This document shows, piece after piece, positions 17,815-27,141 of a stretch of DNA of 64,000 bases. The notes beneath the pieces are model-generated. The model saw only the letters and a program-made list of their open reading frames with translations. It was not told the DNA's origin and made no database searches. Position numbers and translations under genes: made by a program. The stretch spans positions 62,001 to 126,000 of the forward strand of contig NZ_LRUB01000029.1 of the NCBI RefSeq assembly GCF_001550065.1. The letters run 5' to 3'. Source of the stretch: Kordiimonas lipolytica. Its GTDB lineage: Bacteria; Pseudomonadota; Alphaproteobacteria; Sphingomonadales; Kordiimonadaceae. The number at the start of each line of letters is the position of its first letter. Position 1 is the first letter of the stretch.

Positions 17815-19683
17815 TTACGCCTCCTTTTTCTTTGCGCTATTGGGGTCGATCTTGACATCGACCTTACGCGCTTGTTGGGGCTGTTCCTTCAGTTTTTCGC
17901 TGTCTGCTTGCGTCGCGGTGGTCGGCTTGGCATCAGCCTTTGCTGCAGGCTTAGCCGCCGGAGCAGCTTTTACTGTCTGAGCAGGTTTCGCTGCCGGCTT
18001 GGCTGCGCCTTTGCCTGGCACCGCTTTCACGATACCGCTTTTCATCACTTCTTCTTTGGGACCGAATTCCTTGATCGCGCCGTCCTGCATTACCATCACC
18101 TTGGATACATGCTGCAAGACAGATGGACGCTGGGTAACGACAACTGTTGTGATGCCGCTTCTGGTCGCGGTGTGCAGTGCCCGGTGGAATACCTGTTCAC
18201 CGGCTGTATCCAGCGATGCGTTAGGTTCATCCAGAACAAGCACAGCCGGGTTGCCATAAAAGGCACGGGCCAGCGCAATAAGTTGGGCCTGGCCACCAGA
18301 CGGATAGAAGCCGTTTTTCGAAATCACAGTGTCGTAGCCTTGCGGCAGCTTCATCAGAAGCTCATGGACACCGCAGCGCTTGGCAGCTTCAATGGCAAGC
18401 TCTTCCGGGTCATTCTTACGAAGTCGGGCGATGTTTTCCCGTACCGTTGCCTCGAAAAAGGTGCTCGTCTGCGGCATGTAGCCCATATGAAGGCCTTTGG
18501 CGATTGGATCCCACACCTTGAGATCCTGACCGTCAAGAGCGACAACGCCGGCACTTGGCAGAAGGTAGCCGACGATCAGTCGAGCCAGTGTCGATTTACC
18601 TGCACCAGACGGCCCGATGATAGCAATGCTATCGCCCGCCTGAATCGTGCCATTAACGCCTTTGATGATAGGCGGTACACCCGGTTGAGGAACGTAAACC
18701 ACGCGCTCCAGCTGAATATGGCCCTTGGGTCGGGGCAACAGTGTCCGGTTTTCCGGCAGGTCCATTTCCTCCAGACGCGTCATAAGGCGGCTGCGAGTGC
18801 CGTAGGCCTGCTTCAGAACGCGCCAGCCACCGACAATTTGTTCAACAGGCGACAAGGCCCGGCCACCAATCATCGAGGTGGCAAAAATCACACCAGCCGT
18901 TGCCTGGTCCGCCAGCACCAAAAGTGCGCCGGTGCCGATCATGATAACCTGAATCACCTGCCGTGTCGCTTTGGACGCCGAGCTGAAATTGGTCATCTGA
19001 AGCGTGGAGTTGATATATTTGTCCAGTTGCTTGCCCTGGTGCTGGCCCCAATGCTCCACCACTTCGCGGTACATACCCTGGGCACGAATGATTTCCTGGG
19101 AATTCATATGCATGTCCAGCACCTGATGTGACTTCACAAGAGCTTGCATGTGTTCCTGGTTCTGCGCGGCTGTCGCACGATCACCCCAAACCCCCATAAA
19201 GGCAAGGATACCGGCGCCCAATACCACGACCACGCCGAGAACCGGGTGGATCAGGAAAATCAAAATCATGAAAACTGGCATAAAGGGCAGGTCGAAAAGC
19301 GCACCAAAAGCCGGAGACGCAACCGCTTGCCTGATCGCAGAAAGGTCGCGCAGGCTTTGGGCGCTAGCGCCATGCTGCCGCGAAAGCTCGCCAGCCAGCA
19401 GCAGCCCTGAAACCTTCGCCTCCAGCTCTACGCCCGCCTTGGCCAGCAGGCTATTACGAACGGAGTCGAAAACACCATACGCCAGCAGGACAACGATGGC
19501 GAATATGGCCATCGCGATCAATGTTTCAAAACTGCGTGACTGCAGCACACGGTCATATACCTGGAACAAAAACATCGGCACAGCCAGCATGGTAAAGCTG
19601 GCGAGTACGGAATAGAGGCCGGCCTTTTTCAGCGACTTTTTCAGAATCGCTTCTTCGGCCTTATAGTCTTCAATAAGTGACAT
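17815..19683 (-). CDS. Type I secretion ABC transporter, PrsD/HlyB family
   Basis: 622 residues. A six-helix export domain (about 20-300) is fused to an ATPase with Walker A GPSGAGKST (about 356-364), signature YPSGGQAQ (about 461) and Walker B VLVLDEPNASLD (about 487). There is no N-terminal C39 peptidase domain, as in PrsD/RsaD-like transporters. The last 70 residues are an Ala-Lys-Pro-rich tail (KPAAKPAQTVKAAPAAKP) ending in charged residues, an unusual addition of unknown role. It powers export of unfolded RTX proteins straight to the outside. The RTX gene upstream on the same strand is its likely substrate. The ribosome site is weak, which together with the upstream terminator would keep exporter levels low. 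Confidence 0.93.
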   Translation of the reverse strand: MSLIEDYKAEEAILKKSLKKAGLYSVLASFTMLAVPMFLFQVYDRVLQSRSFETLIAMAIFAIVVLLAYGVFDSVRNSLLAKAGVELEAKVSGLLLAGELSRQHGASAQSLRDLSAIRQAVASPAFGALFDLPFMPVFMILIFLIHPVLGVVVVLGAGILAFMGVWGDRATAAQNQEHMQALVKSHQVLDMHMNSQEIIRAQGMYREVVEHWGQHQGKQLDKYINSTLQMTNFSSASKATRQVIQVIMIGTGALLVLADQATAGVIFATSMIGGRALSPVEQIVGGWRVLKQAYGTRSRLMTRLEEMDLPENRTLLPRPKGHIQLERVVYVPQPGVPPIIKGVNGTIQAGDSIAIIGPSGAGKSTLARLIVGYLLPSAGVVALDGQDLKVWDPIAKGLHMGYMPQTSTFFEATVRENIARLRKNDPEELAIEAAKRCGVHELLMKLPQGYDTVISKNGFYPSGGQAQLIALARAFYGNPAVLVLDEPNASLDTAGEQVFHRALHTATRSGITTVVVTQRPSVLQHVSKVMVMQDGAIKEFGPKEEVMKSGIVKAVPGKGAAKPAAKPAQTVKAAPAAKPAAKADAKPTTATQADSEKLKEQPQQARKVDVKIDPNSAKKKEA

Positions 19684-19960
19684 TCAGCAAAAACCTTGCT
19701 CTGGTCAAAAACCCAATCAGGGAAAAATCCAAAATGGTCTAAATCTCGCCCCCGCGCAACAGGGGTAATCCCGCAAGACCCCCCTCAAGGGCGAAGTGGT
19801 AGCATATGGCTACGACTGTGTCGATATTTTGATCAAATTCCCCGCAAGTCGAAATGCCGCAGCATGGCGCCTTTCCAGCATTTATGTATCTGACACAATA
19901 AATGATGCAGCCTACACCGCAGGCGCAAGCAGCCGCACATCCAGGAAACAGGCGAAATAC

Positions 19961-19991
19961 CAAAAGAAAAGGGAGGCCAAAGCCTCCCTTT
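19961..19991 (-). terminator. Rho-independent terminator after RTX gene
   Basis: Perfect 7-base stem GGGAGGC / GCCTCCC with a four-base loop, extended by A-T pairs and followed on the minus strand by TTTTCTTTT. It lies 26 bases past the RTX stop and before the exporter genes, so most RTX transcripts should end here. The remaining 277 bases up to the exporter start hold no convincing gene. Confidence 0.85.
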
Positions 19992-20016
19992 CCAACATTC
20001 TTTTGTCGCAGTCGAC

Positions 20017-22395
20017 TTAGAGATCGATATCCGCTTTTGCGAAGTCGCCGAGCTCAACATTCTGCAGGAACAGGGACTGACCGCCACCAAGGTCGATCAG
20101 GACACCGTTAACCCCACCCTGAGATGTCTGAGTGGAAACCTCAAACACGTCTGGGATGCTGCCGAGGAAGGCTTGCAGGTCAAGCGTATCGTTATCAACG
20201 TCGAAGTCTGTGATCACGATATCGCTACCAGCGATGTCGTCGATTACGAAGGTGTCAGCACCGTCGCCACCAGTCAGAACGTCGTTACCAGTACCGGCAT
20301 TGAGCACGTCGTTGCCTTCGCCACCGTCGACAGTGTCGTCGCCATCGCTATCAGCAATGTCGTCGTTGCCTGCACCGCCGTCGATCACATCGTCGCCGAG
20401 ACCGCCATCGATGTCGTCGTTGCCGTCTTGACCGAAGATCACGTCGTCGCCAGCGTCACCGTTCATGGTGTCGTCGCCGTCACCGCCGCGGATGGTATCT
20501 TCGTTGTTACCACCGTCGATCACGTCAGCACCAGTACCGCCGTAGATCTCGTCGTTGCCGTCGCCACCGTCCATGGTGTCGTCGTCAGCGCCGCCGAACA
20601 TAACGTCGTCACCAGCACCGCCAGTGATGTCATCGTCGTTAGCACCACCGAAGATCAGGTCATCGCCTGCGCCACCGTCGATAGTTTCGTTACCGTCAGC
20701 ACCGGAGTAGATGGTGTCGTCACCGCTGTTACCGTTGATGCTGTCGTTGTCAGCACCGCCGCCGATAACGTCGTTGCCGCCACCGCCGAAGATGATGTCA
20801 TTGCCAGAACCGGCCCAGAGTTGGTCAGCACCGTCGAGAGTGCTGTCGGAAGTACCACCAACATCGAATTCATCACCGTAGATGATGTCAACGCCAGAGC
20901 CACCGAAGATCACGTCGTCACCGCGTGAAGTGCCAGTCGTGTCTTTCACGCTAAGCTGGTCAGAACCGTCACCAACGAGGATGTCGTTACCGTCGCCACC
21001 GGCGATAGTATCGTCACCAGCGTCACCGGAAGACTGGTCAGCACCGTCGCCACCAGACCAGATCGCATCGTTGCCAGCGCCACCATGGGAGAAGTCGTCG
21101 CCGTTACCGCCTGTCAGCGTATCGTCGCCGTCACCACCAAGAAGGGTGTCGTTGCCATCGTTTGCTTTAACGCGGTCATTACCGTCGCCGCCAGTCATGC
21201 TGTCAGCACCGGAAGTACCAGTCAGCGTAGCACCTTCGTCACCAGCGAACACATCGCCGTCACCATCGTCTGTGTCCAGAGAAATGGTGATTTCCATCTG
21301 CTTGCCGGCGCTGTCTTCAATAACAACAACAATGTCGTCATCGCCGTCGCCGTTCATGTTGTAACCAAGCGAAGCATCTGGCGCATACGTCAGGTGAGCA
21401 GCGATATCAGTGGATTCAATCACACTGTCGTTAACAGTGATAACAGAACCAGTTGCCAGCGCAACAGTGTCGCCGTCCGCAGCAATTGCTGTACCTGCAA
21501 CCGATACGATCGTCCAACCATCGTTGTTGTTACCGTCGTTAGCTTCAACGATGGCACCGTCGTAGTTGAAGATGTTGTCGCTCAGGTCGATGTCAGCAGT
21601 AGCGCCTTCATCAGCATCCAGAACTGTAGCAGAATCAGAAGCCGTGAACTCTTGACCAGCAGAGCTGGTAAGATCCAGCGTCACGTTGTCAAACTGCACA
21701 GTTTCAACGTTTGTCAGCAAGTCAGTGCCAGCCACTTCAGAGGTAGACGCTACAGAGTTACCTGCAAAATCAGTAGTAGCTGCGATCTCACCGGAAATTA
21801 CGGCAGTATCGTCGTTCAAACCACCTTCAATGAGGTCACTACCAGCGGAACCGTACAGCAAGTCATCGCCTGCACCACCATCGATATCGGCAGTCGCAGA
21901 ACCAGTAGCGTCGATCGTATCGTCGCCAGCATCGCCGTCAGCCTGATCGTTACCAGTGCCGTTCACACCAGTTGTGATCATGTCGTCGCCGCCATCACCG
22001 CCGATAATGTCATCGCCGTTGCCGCCGGTGATCGTATCGTCGTTAGCGCCACCGTCGATTTGGTCGTTGCCGTCACCACCAGAGAGGTCGTCGTTGCCGT
22101 CGCCGCCAGTGAGTACGTCGTTGCCAATACCGCCACGAGCTACGTCGTCGCCGTCTTCGCCGTTAAGGCTGTCGTCACCATCGTTACCGATCAGCAAGTC
22201 GTCGCCGTTACCGCCATCAAGGATGTCGTTTGCTGTGTTACCGACACCGGTACCAACACCGACACCGCCATTCAGCGTATCGTCACCATCACCGCCAGAA
22301 ACGGTATCCTGACCACCACCAGCATTGATGAAATCATCCTGCTCCGTGCCCGGGATCGTCTCCGCCGCAGATGTACCAAAAATCTTGTCTGCCAT
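20017..22395 (-). CDS. RTX (hemolysin-type calcium-binding repeat) secreted protein
   Basis: 792 residues, very acidic. Arrays of the nonapeptide GGxGxDxUx fill residues 1 to about 190 and 385-720 and should form Ca2+-bound beta-rolls outside the cell. Between them (about 198-385) is a non-RTX beta-rich module with NVETVQFDNVTL and DGWTIVSVAGTAI, related to modules in the giant RTX protein at 54096. The C-terminal 70 residues (DTFVIDDI ... GVLIDLGGGQSLFLQNVELGDF) are the predicted uncleaved type I secretion signal. There is no signal peptide. A strong AGGAGG site precedes the ATG. The exporter genes follow on the same strand. No catalytic domain is seen; a structural, adhesive or S-layer-like role is likely. 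Confidence 0.92.
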   Translation of the reverse strand: MADKIFGTSAAETIPGTEQDDFINAGGGQDTVSGGDGDDTLNGGVGVGTGVGNTANDILDGGNGDDLLIGNDGDDSLNGEDGDDVARGGIGNDVLTGGDGNDDLSGGDGNDQIDGGANDDTITGGNGDDIIGGDGGDDMITTGVNGTGNDQADGDAGDDTIDATGSATADIDGGAGDDLLYGSAGSDLIEGGLNDDTAVISGEIAATTDFAGNSVASTSEVAGTDLLTNVETVQFDNVTLDLTSSAGQEFTASDSATVLDADEGATADIDLSDNIFNYDGAIVEANDGNNNDGWTIVSVAGTAIAADGDTVALATGSVITVNDSVIESTDIAAHLTYAPDASLGYNMNGDGDDDIVVVIEDSAGKQMEITISLDTDDGDGDVFAGDEGATLTGTSGADSMTGGDGNDRVKANDGNDTLLGGDGDDTLTGGNGDDFSHGGAGNDAIWSGGDGADQSSGDAGDDTIAGGDGNDILVGDGSDQLSVKDTTGTSRGDDVIFGGSGVDIIYGDEFDVGGTSDSTLDGADQLWAGSGNDIIFGGGGNDVIGGGADNDSINGNSGDDTIYSGADGNETIDGGAGDDLIFGGANDDDITGGAGDDVMFGGADDDTMDGGDGNDEIYGGTGADVIDGGNNEDTIRGGDGDDTMNGDAGDDVIFGQDGNDDIDGGLGDDVIDGGAGNDDIADSDGDDTVDGGEGNDVLNAGTGNDVLTGGDGADTFVIDDIAGSDIVITDFDVDNDTLDLQAFLGSIPDVFEVSTQTSQGGVNGVLIDLGGGQSLFLQNVELGDFAKADIDL

Positions 22396-22470
22396 AGCTT
22401 TCCTCCTGAAAAAGCAAACACATTGTCTAATTGTGAGGCACGAACGTAGGTCTTATAGCCCCCTGAGACA

Positions 22471-22484
22471 CTCTCTAGCGAGAG
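22471..22484. promoter_or_regulatory. Inverted repeat upstream of RTX gene
   Basis: Arms CTCTC and GAGAG around TAGC, 76 bases upstream of the RTX start and just downstream of the predicted promoter. It could be an operator or a 5'-leader hairpin; low certainty. Confidence 0.3.
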
Positions 22485-22505
22485 AATGCCAATAATGTCA
22501 ACCGC

Positions 22506-22534
22506 ATAATTGAGCTACGCGCTTATATAGTCAA
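22506..22534 (-). promoter_or_regulatory. Predicted sigma-70-like promoter of the RTX gene
   Basis: On the minus strand TTGACT (22529-22534), a 17-base spacer and AATTAT (22506-22511). Transcription would begin near 22499 and give a leader of about 100 bases ending in AGGAGG. A second TTGACA at 22496-22501 has no good -10 element. Confidence 0.45.
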
Positions 22535-22645
22535 GATAAATAACTAAGTTTTGTCCGTACCTTTAACACAGCCGACAGAACACCATCATGGCGCCTACAA
22601 TTCAACCGTGCTTTTTGTGTCTCCGCAATAAAAGCAAAGATGGGG

Positions 22646-23863
22646 CTAAATCTGTGACCCGTTTGCAACACTTTCTATCAGCTGCCAATACTGCGGCAAA
22701 AGATCTTTTACCGAATATTTGGCAACAATGTGGTCGCGGGCCGCTTTTTTGAGCTCCGCATAGTCCTGGCGGTTGTCCAGAATCCGGTTCAGCTGCTCTG
22801 CAATTACCTCTGGCTCCTTGAAGGGCACCAGCACGCCATTTTGCCCGTCGGTGATCAGTTCGCGGACCGGATCCGTGTCTGACCCCACAATCAAGGCCCC
22901 TGCCCCCATGGCCTCCAACATAGACCAGGAAAGAACGAAGGGCACTGTAAGGTATACGTGGGCTGACGTGATCTGCATCAATGAACGAAACACCTTGAGC
23001 GGCTGCAGCCCAAGGAAATGAAGCCGGTCCATGTCCGGCTGGAATTCTTCAAGCGCCCATTCTTTATAGGACTTGCCGTCTGCGCGTTCTGATCCATAAG
23101 CGACCCTGTCGTTGCCCAGCACAACAGCATGGACATTCGGGCGCATCTTCTGCAACCGCGAGACAGTCTCTATGAACTGTGGGAAACCGCGATAGGGCTC
23201 CATACCACGCGCGACATAGGTGATAACCTCATCCTCCGCCGTGAACGTATGTTTTCCGACCGAAACCTTGGCGCTTGGGTTCGGCTGGAAGAAATCAGTA
23301 TCCACGCCGTCGTGCAAGACACTGATCCTGTCTTTAAAGATGTCAGGAAACTTGCTGTGCTGGAAACGGGTTGGGCACTGGCCCCAGTCCATCGCCGCCA
23401 GGTCCTGCAGGATCGGCGTATTCTTCATGCGGATGCGAAGCTGGCCATTAGCATCATAAGGCTCACCACGCAGGAAATCGCCATCAGAGAAGCGGCTGTG
23501 GTAATACCACTCATAATAAGTCAGCAATTTCGAATCCGGGAACAGGTCCTTGAGGAACATGTTCGAGCCCCAGCCCGAATGCGACAGGATGATATCAGGG
23601 CGATATCCTTTTTTCTGAAGTGGCATCAATGCTTTGTAAGCAGCCTGCCCCATCAGCACAGCCTTCTCCGTGGAATGAATCGCCGGATGGATCTTGTTCG
23701 ACGGTTCCCGGTGCGGCTTGAAGTTCACTCTCTTTGGCCGGAACTGCTGCTGATTACTCGCCAGTGTCGCTGCGACCATCTGCAGGCCAGGCTTGTCTTT
23801 AATATGGTCGACAATGCGCCGGTACTGCCCGGGAAAGTTATTGTGCATGAAAAGGATACGCAT
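22646..23863 (-). CDS. GT4 family glycosyltransferase
   Basis: 405 residues from ATG 23863 (MRILFMHNNFPGQYR); the frame is open further upstream but that stretch looks non-coding. The N-terminal domain (MHNNFPGQ, DIILSHSGWGSNMFLKDLFP, YYEWYYH) matches the Glyco_trans_4_3 type of GT-B enzymes. The C-terminal half is GT4-like: VLHDGVDTDFF, ITYVARGMEPYRGFPQFIE, LHFLGLQPLKVFRSLM, LSWSMLEAMGAGALIVGSDTDPVRELITDGQNG with the E-x7-E-like sugar-nucleotide site. It acts in the cytoplasm on a surface glycan; sugar unknown. It is divergent from galE, with a 220-base shared control region. Confidence 0.88.
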   Translation of the reverse strand: MRILFMHNNFPGQYRRIVDHIKDKPGLQMVAATLASNQQQFRPKRVNFKPHREPSNKIHPAIHSTEKAVLMGQAAYKALMPLQKKGYRPDIILSHSGWGSNMFLKDLFPDSKLLTYYEWYYHSRFSDGDFLRGEPYDANGQLRIRMKNTPILQDLAAMDWGQCPTRFQHSKFPDIFKDRISVLHDGVDTDFFQPNPSAKVSVGKHTFTAEDEVITYVARGMEPYRGFPQFIETVSRLQKMRPNVHAVVLGNDRVAYGSERADGKSYKEWALEEFQPDMDRLHFLGLQPLKVFRSLMQITSAHVYLTVPFVLSWSMLEAMGAGALIVGSDTDPVRELITDGQNGVLVPFKEPEVIAEQLNRILDNRQDYAELKKAARDHIVAKYSVKDLLPQYWQLIESVANGSQI

Positions 23864-24083
23864 ATGTATGACAAGTCCCCAAAAATACGATTTCACTGCT
23901 GTTAGCCAAAAAAAGAGGCAGATGCAAGAAAGCGTTCCCCGAACAAAAGAGCTTAGGCAGCAAGACACCCTATCGCTTGACACAAGCTGAGAAGACTTTA
24001 ACAGAAAACGGTAAGAGCCGAGCACCGCACAGGCAGGGTCGGCACCATCAACAATGCCGGAGCATAGGCAATCGGGGGCAACC

Positions 24084-25082
24084 ATGGCGAAAACAATCCT
24101 GGTACCAGGCGGCGCGGGTTTTATCGGCAGCCACACCCTGTTGGCTTTAAAAGCCGCAGGATACCAGCCGCTGGTGCTGGACAACCTGTCTAACGGGCAC
24201 CGGGATGCGGTGCTGGAGGCCAGCTTCATCCAGGGCGACATCCGCGATGAGGCCCTTCTGGACCAACTGTTCCAGGACTATCCCATAGATGCCGTCGTGC
24301 ATTTCGCCGCCTTTATCGAGGCTGGCGAAAGCGTGCGTGACCCGATGAAATTCTACGACAACAATGTCGCCGGCAGCTTGAACCTTATCAGGGCGATGGT
24401 CCGGCACGGTGTCCGCAAGATGGTATTTTCGTCCACTGCAGCGGTTTATGGCGATTCGACCGATGCGGCACTTACGGAAGACCTGCCCAAGGTCCCCATC
24501 AATCCCTATGGCCAGACCAAATGGGCTGTGGAATGCATGCTAAGGGACACGGCGGCGGCGGAAGGCCTTCAGGCCATCGCGCTCAGGTATTTCAACGCGG
24601 CAGGCGCTGACGCGGAAGGCCGCCTGGGCGAACGCCACGACCCAGAGACACACTTGATCCCACTGGTACTGCAGGCGGCAAGCGGCCAGCGCGATGCCAT
24701 CAGCATCTTCGGGACCGACTACGGTACGCGTGACGGCACTTGCATTCGTGATTATATCCACGTCGCCGACCTTGCGACCGCCCATGTGAAAGCGCTGCAG
24801 CATCTTTTTGACATGGACGATTCGGACACGCCTTCCGAAGCCGGCTTTTACGATGCCTTCAACCTGGGGAACGGACAGGGATTTTCCGTCCGTGAAGTGG
24901 TTGAAGCCGCGAAACAGGTGACGGGTGTCGATTTTGCTGTAAAAGAAGAGGAAAGGCGCCCCGGTGACCCGGCTGTACTGGTTGCCGATGCAAGCAAGGC
25001 GCGCGATAGATTGGACTGGAAACCGGAAACGCCAGCCCTCATAGATATGGTGGCGCATGCCTGGCGCTTCATGAACAGGTAA
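24084..25082 (+). CDS. galE: UDP-glucose 4-epimerase
   Basis: 332 residues from ATG 24084 (MAKTILVPGGAGFIGS), with GGGGG seven bases upstream. An extended short-chain dehydrogenase: NAD-binding GGAGFIGS at residues 8-15, LDNLSNGH, GDIRD, HFAAFIEAGESV, the SSTAAVYGD strand, the catalytic NPYGQTKWAVE (Tyr-x3-Lys), RYFNAAGAD, and IRDYIHVADLA. These are GalE landmarks. It interconverts UDP-glucose and UDP-galactose (or their N-acetyl forms) and would supply Gal or GalNAc units to the surface polysaccharides. It is followed at 75 bases by a sulfotransferase on the same strand. Confidence 0.93.
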   Translation: MAKTILVPGGAGFIGSHTLLALKAAGYQPLVLDNLSNGHRDAVLEASFIQGDIRDEALLDQLFQDYPIDAVVHFAAFIEAGESVRDPMKFYDNNVAGSLNLIRAMVRHGVRKMVFSSTAAVYGDSTDAALTEDLPKVPINPYGQTKWAVECMLRDTAAAEGLQAIALRYFNAAGADAEGRLGERHDPETHLIPLVLQAASGQRDAISIFGTDYGTRDGTCIRDYIHVADLATAHVKALQHLFDMDDSDTPSEAGFYDAFNLGNGQGFSVREVVEAAKQVTGVDFAVKEEERRPGDPAVLVADASKARDRLDWKPETPALIDMVAHAWRFMNR

Positions 25083-25157
25083 AGCGAGATACAGCCACCT
25101 GGTGGCTAGCAGTAAAACTGCACTAGCAGTAAAACGCAGAAGAACAGAGACAGACTT

Positions 25158-25979
25158 ATGAGCTTTCGGTGTAAAAAGATTTTTGTCGGTGGCTACACGA
25201 AAAGTGGCACTACATTTGTCGGCCGCGCTTTCGACATCATCAATGGTGTCTACGCCAAAGGTGAAGAGGACTATTTCCGGCTGATGTTTCACGGCGTGCA
25301 TGACCTGGCACGCAGGTTCAACGCCAACATCGAAGTTGTGAACAAGGAAGTATATGACGGCTTCGGCAGTATTCCGCCGATAGACCGGAACTCGCTTCGG
25401 ATTCTCCAGCAGAATATCTTCTATCACATCTTTTTTGGCAGCAAGCCGATGCCGGAAGACTGTGTGGTCACGGTGGAAAAATCACCTCACAATATCTTCC
25501 GCCTTAGGGAAATCAACTATACCTTCCCGGACGCAATCAATGTCTGTGTTTATCGTCCCGCGATTCCTGTCTTCTCATCGCTGATCCGCCATATGCGGGA
25601 CCACCGCGACATCGGTTACGATGACCCAAAGAACCAGAACCGTATCAGTATACTGGAGAACTTCTGCAAACGCTGGCAGGAGTATGTGGAAATCATCGAA
25701 CAAAATCGCGCGAAGCTGAAGATGGTGCAATATCAGTCGGTAGCAGACGACACCGCAGGTTTCCTGGACTTCGCCCAGTCGGACATTATTGGCCAAAAGC
25801 TTGGCCTTTCCGCGCCGGTCGAAACCCTGACCAAGGAACATTATCTATCCACCCTGCCGCCCGAAGCGCGGGAAAAAAGCCTGGTTCAAACCAGTGCCAA
25901 CAAGGTCAAGCTGACGGACGCCGAGAAGAAAATGATTACTGATCATTGTCGCGATCCTGACATCACCTTTGATTTCTAG
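25158..25979 (+). CDS. Sulfotransferase family protein
   Basis: 273 residues. The 5'-phosphosulfate loop is at residues 8-22 (IFVGGYTKSGTTFVG) and a 3'-phosphate site is around residue 122 (VCVYRPAIPVFSSLIRHMRD). EKSPHNIFRL in the middle is a common Sulfotransfer_1/3 motif. PAPS-dependent sulfation of a glycan is predicted. It lies between galE and a GT4 gene in one rightward run (25158-29572), which suggests that sulfation and chain assembly are encoded together. The GT4 start follows 19 bases after its stop. Confidence 0.86.
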   Translation: MSFRCKKIFVGGYTKSGTTFVGRAFDIINGVYAKGEEDYFRLMFHGVHDLARRFNANIEVVNKEVYDGFGSIPPIDRNSLRILQQNIFYHIFFGSKPMPEDCVVTVEKSPHNIFRLREINYTFPDAINVCVYRPAIPVFSSLIRHMRDHRDIGYDDPKNQNRISILENFCKRWQEYVEIIEQNRAKLKMVQYQSVADDTAGFLDFAQSDIIGQKLGLSAPVETLTKEHYLSTLPPEAREKSLVQTSANKVKLTDAEKKMITDHCRDPDITFDF

Positions 25980-25998
25980 AAGGAAGCCATAGGCAGTC

Positions 25999-27141
25999 AT
26001 GCATGCGCTTGTCACAGCCCCGATCCCCAGTCACCCGCAAAACCACGGCAACCGCGCCCGGGTTTACAGTGTGTGCCGGGAAATCCAGGCGCGGGGCTAT
26101 CAGCTGCATTATGTCTATACCGGCCTGGAAGGCCTGAGCGAGGAACAGGAACAAGCCATGCGCGAGGCATGGGAGCATGTCTACATCCTGCCGCGTGAGA
26201 AGGTGATCAAGAAACGGTCCAGGCGCCGCCACCATCTGATTGATGACTGGCATTCGCCTGATGTGACCAAACTGACCAGCCGTATTCTCGACATCTGGGA
26301 TATCAGGCTGTGCCTTGCCAACTATGTCTGGCAAAGCGCATGGCTTGAGGCTGTACCAAAGGATATCCCGCGTTATATCGATACCCACGACGTGTTCGGC
26401 AACAGGCACAAGACACTGAAGCGGGACGGCATTGAACCATCCTGGTTTTACACCACCCCTAAAGAGGAAGCGAAAGCCCTTGCCCGCGCAAGCCGCGTCA
26501 TCGCCATCCAGGACGAAGAAGCCAAAACCTTCCGCGGCCTTACCGACACGCCTGTAAGCACCCTTGGCTTCTTTGATCCGCCACAGTTCCTGAAGGGGAG
26601 GAAGATGCCCGGCCAAGCCAAGCTGAAGGTGGGCTATATCGCCAGCGATAACCCGATCAATGTGAATGCCTTGAAGGGCCTCAGCATTGCCCTGAAGGAA
26701 CGCCCGGCCCTTCATGACCAGTGCGAGTTGTTCCTGGCCGGGCCGATCTGTAACACAGCACCCGCGGATGAGCCCTTTTATGAGCGCCTGGGCTTTGTCC
26801 CCAGTGTGGAAGGCTTTTATTCAGACATGGATATCGTGCTGAACCCCAATGTGGGCGGCACAGGGCTTAAGATCAAATCGGTTGAGGCGCTCAGGTTTGG
26901 GCGCCCTCTTTTGGCAACCCGCGATGCGATGATCGGCATACCTACCGAACACCCGCTTCATGCCTGCGCCACCATCGGCGCATTGTGCGACGGCCTTGCC
27001 ACACTGGCGGCAGACCGGAAAGAGTTGGATGTGCTGCAGCAGTCGGGCCAGGAAATATATGGTGCCTACCTCAAGGCACAATATGAAACACTGGATCTCC
27101 TCTTTCCGCGCCTGACGAAGGCGGAGGACAGCGCGGCATGA
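25999..27141 (+). CDS. GT4-like glycosyltransferase
   Basis: 380 residues. The N-terminus HALVTAPIPSHPQNHGNRARVYSVCREIQARGYQLHYVYTG is a GT-B start. The middle has YIDTHDVFGNRHK and RASRVIAIQDEEAK. The C-terminal nucleotide-binding half has KVGYIASDNPINVNALKGL, CELFLAGPICN, VPSVEGFYSDMDIVLNPNVGGTGLKIKSVEALRFGRPLLATRDAM, which is the GT4 sugar-nucleotide site with GTGLKIK. It probably adds a hexose to the surface glycan. Its stop overlaps the next start (ATGA), indicating tight coupling with the unknown protein that follows. Confidence 0.85.
   Translation: MHALVTAPIPSHPQNHGNRARVYSVCREIQARGYQLHYVYTGLEGLSEEQEQAMREAWEHVYILPREKVIKKRSRRRHHLIDDWHSPDVTKLTSRILDIWDIRLCLANYVWQSAWLEAVPKDIPRYIDTHDVFGNRHKTLKRDGIEPSWFYTTPKEEAKALARASRVIAIQDEEAKTFRGLTDTPVSTLGFFDPPQFLKGRKMPGQAKLKVGYIASDNPINVNALKGLSIALKERPALHDQCELFLAGPICNTAPADEPFYERLGFVPSVEGFYSDMDIVLNPNVGGTGLKIKSVEALRFGRPLLATRDAMIGIPTEHPLHACATIGALCDGLATLAADRKELDVLQQSGQEIYGAYLKAQYETLDLLFPRLTKAEDSAA

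Noticed and set aside
19739..19963. 74-codon minus-strand frame between RTX terminator and exporter
   Set aside because: Cys-rich translation with no ribosome site or known motif; most likely non-coding leader of the exporter genes.
20100..22380. Regular short repeats suggesting a CRISPR array
   Set aside because: The periodicity is 27 bases (nine codons) in a protein frame, without constant repeats and unique spacers; it is RTX coding sequence.
20173..22449. Long plus-strand reading frames opposite the RTX gene (for example 21085-22449, 454 codons)
   Set aside because: GGN-GAC rich RTX repeats rarely give stops on the other strand. The translations are low-complexity Val/Ser/Thr runs with no family similarity or ribosome site.
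23864..24241. Upstream extension of the GT4 gene to 531 codons
   Set aside because: The added residues are Cys/Ser-rich, cross the divergent promoter region and overlap the galE start; the family start is MRILFMHNN at 23863.
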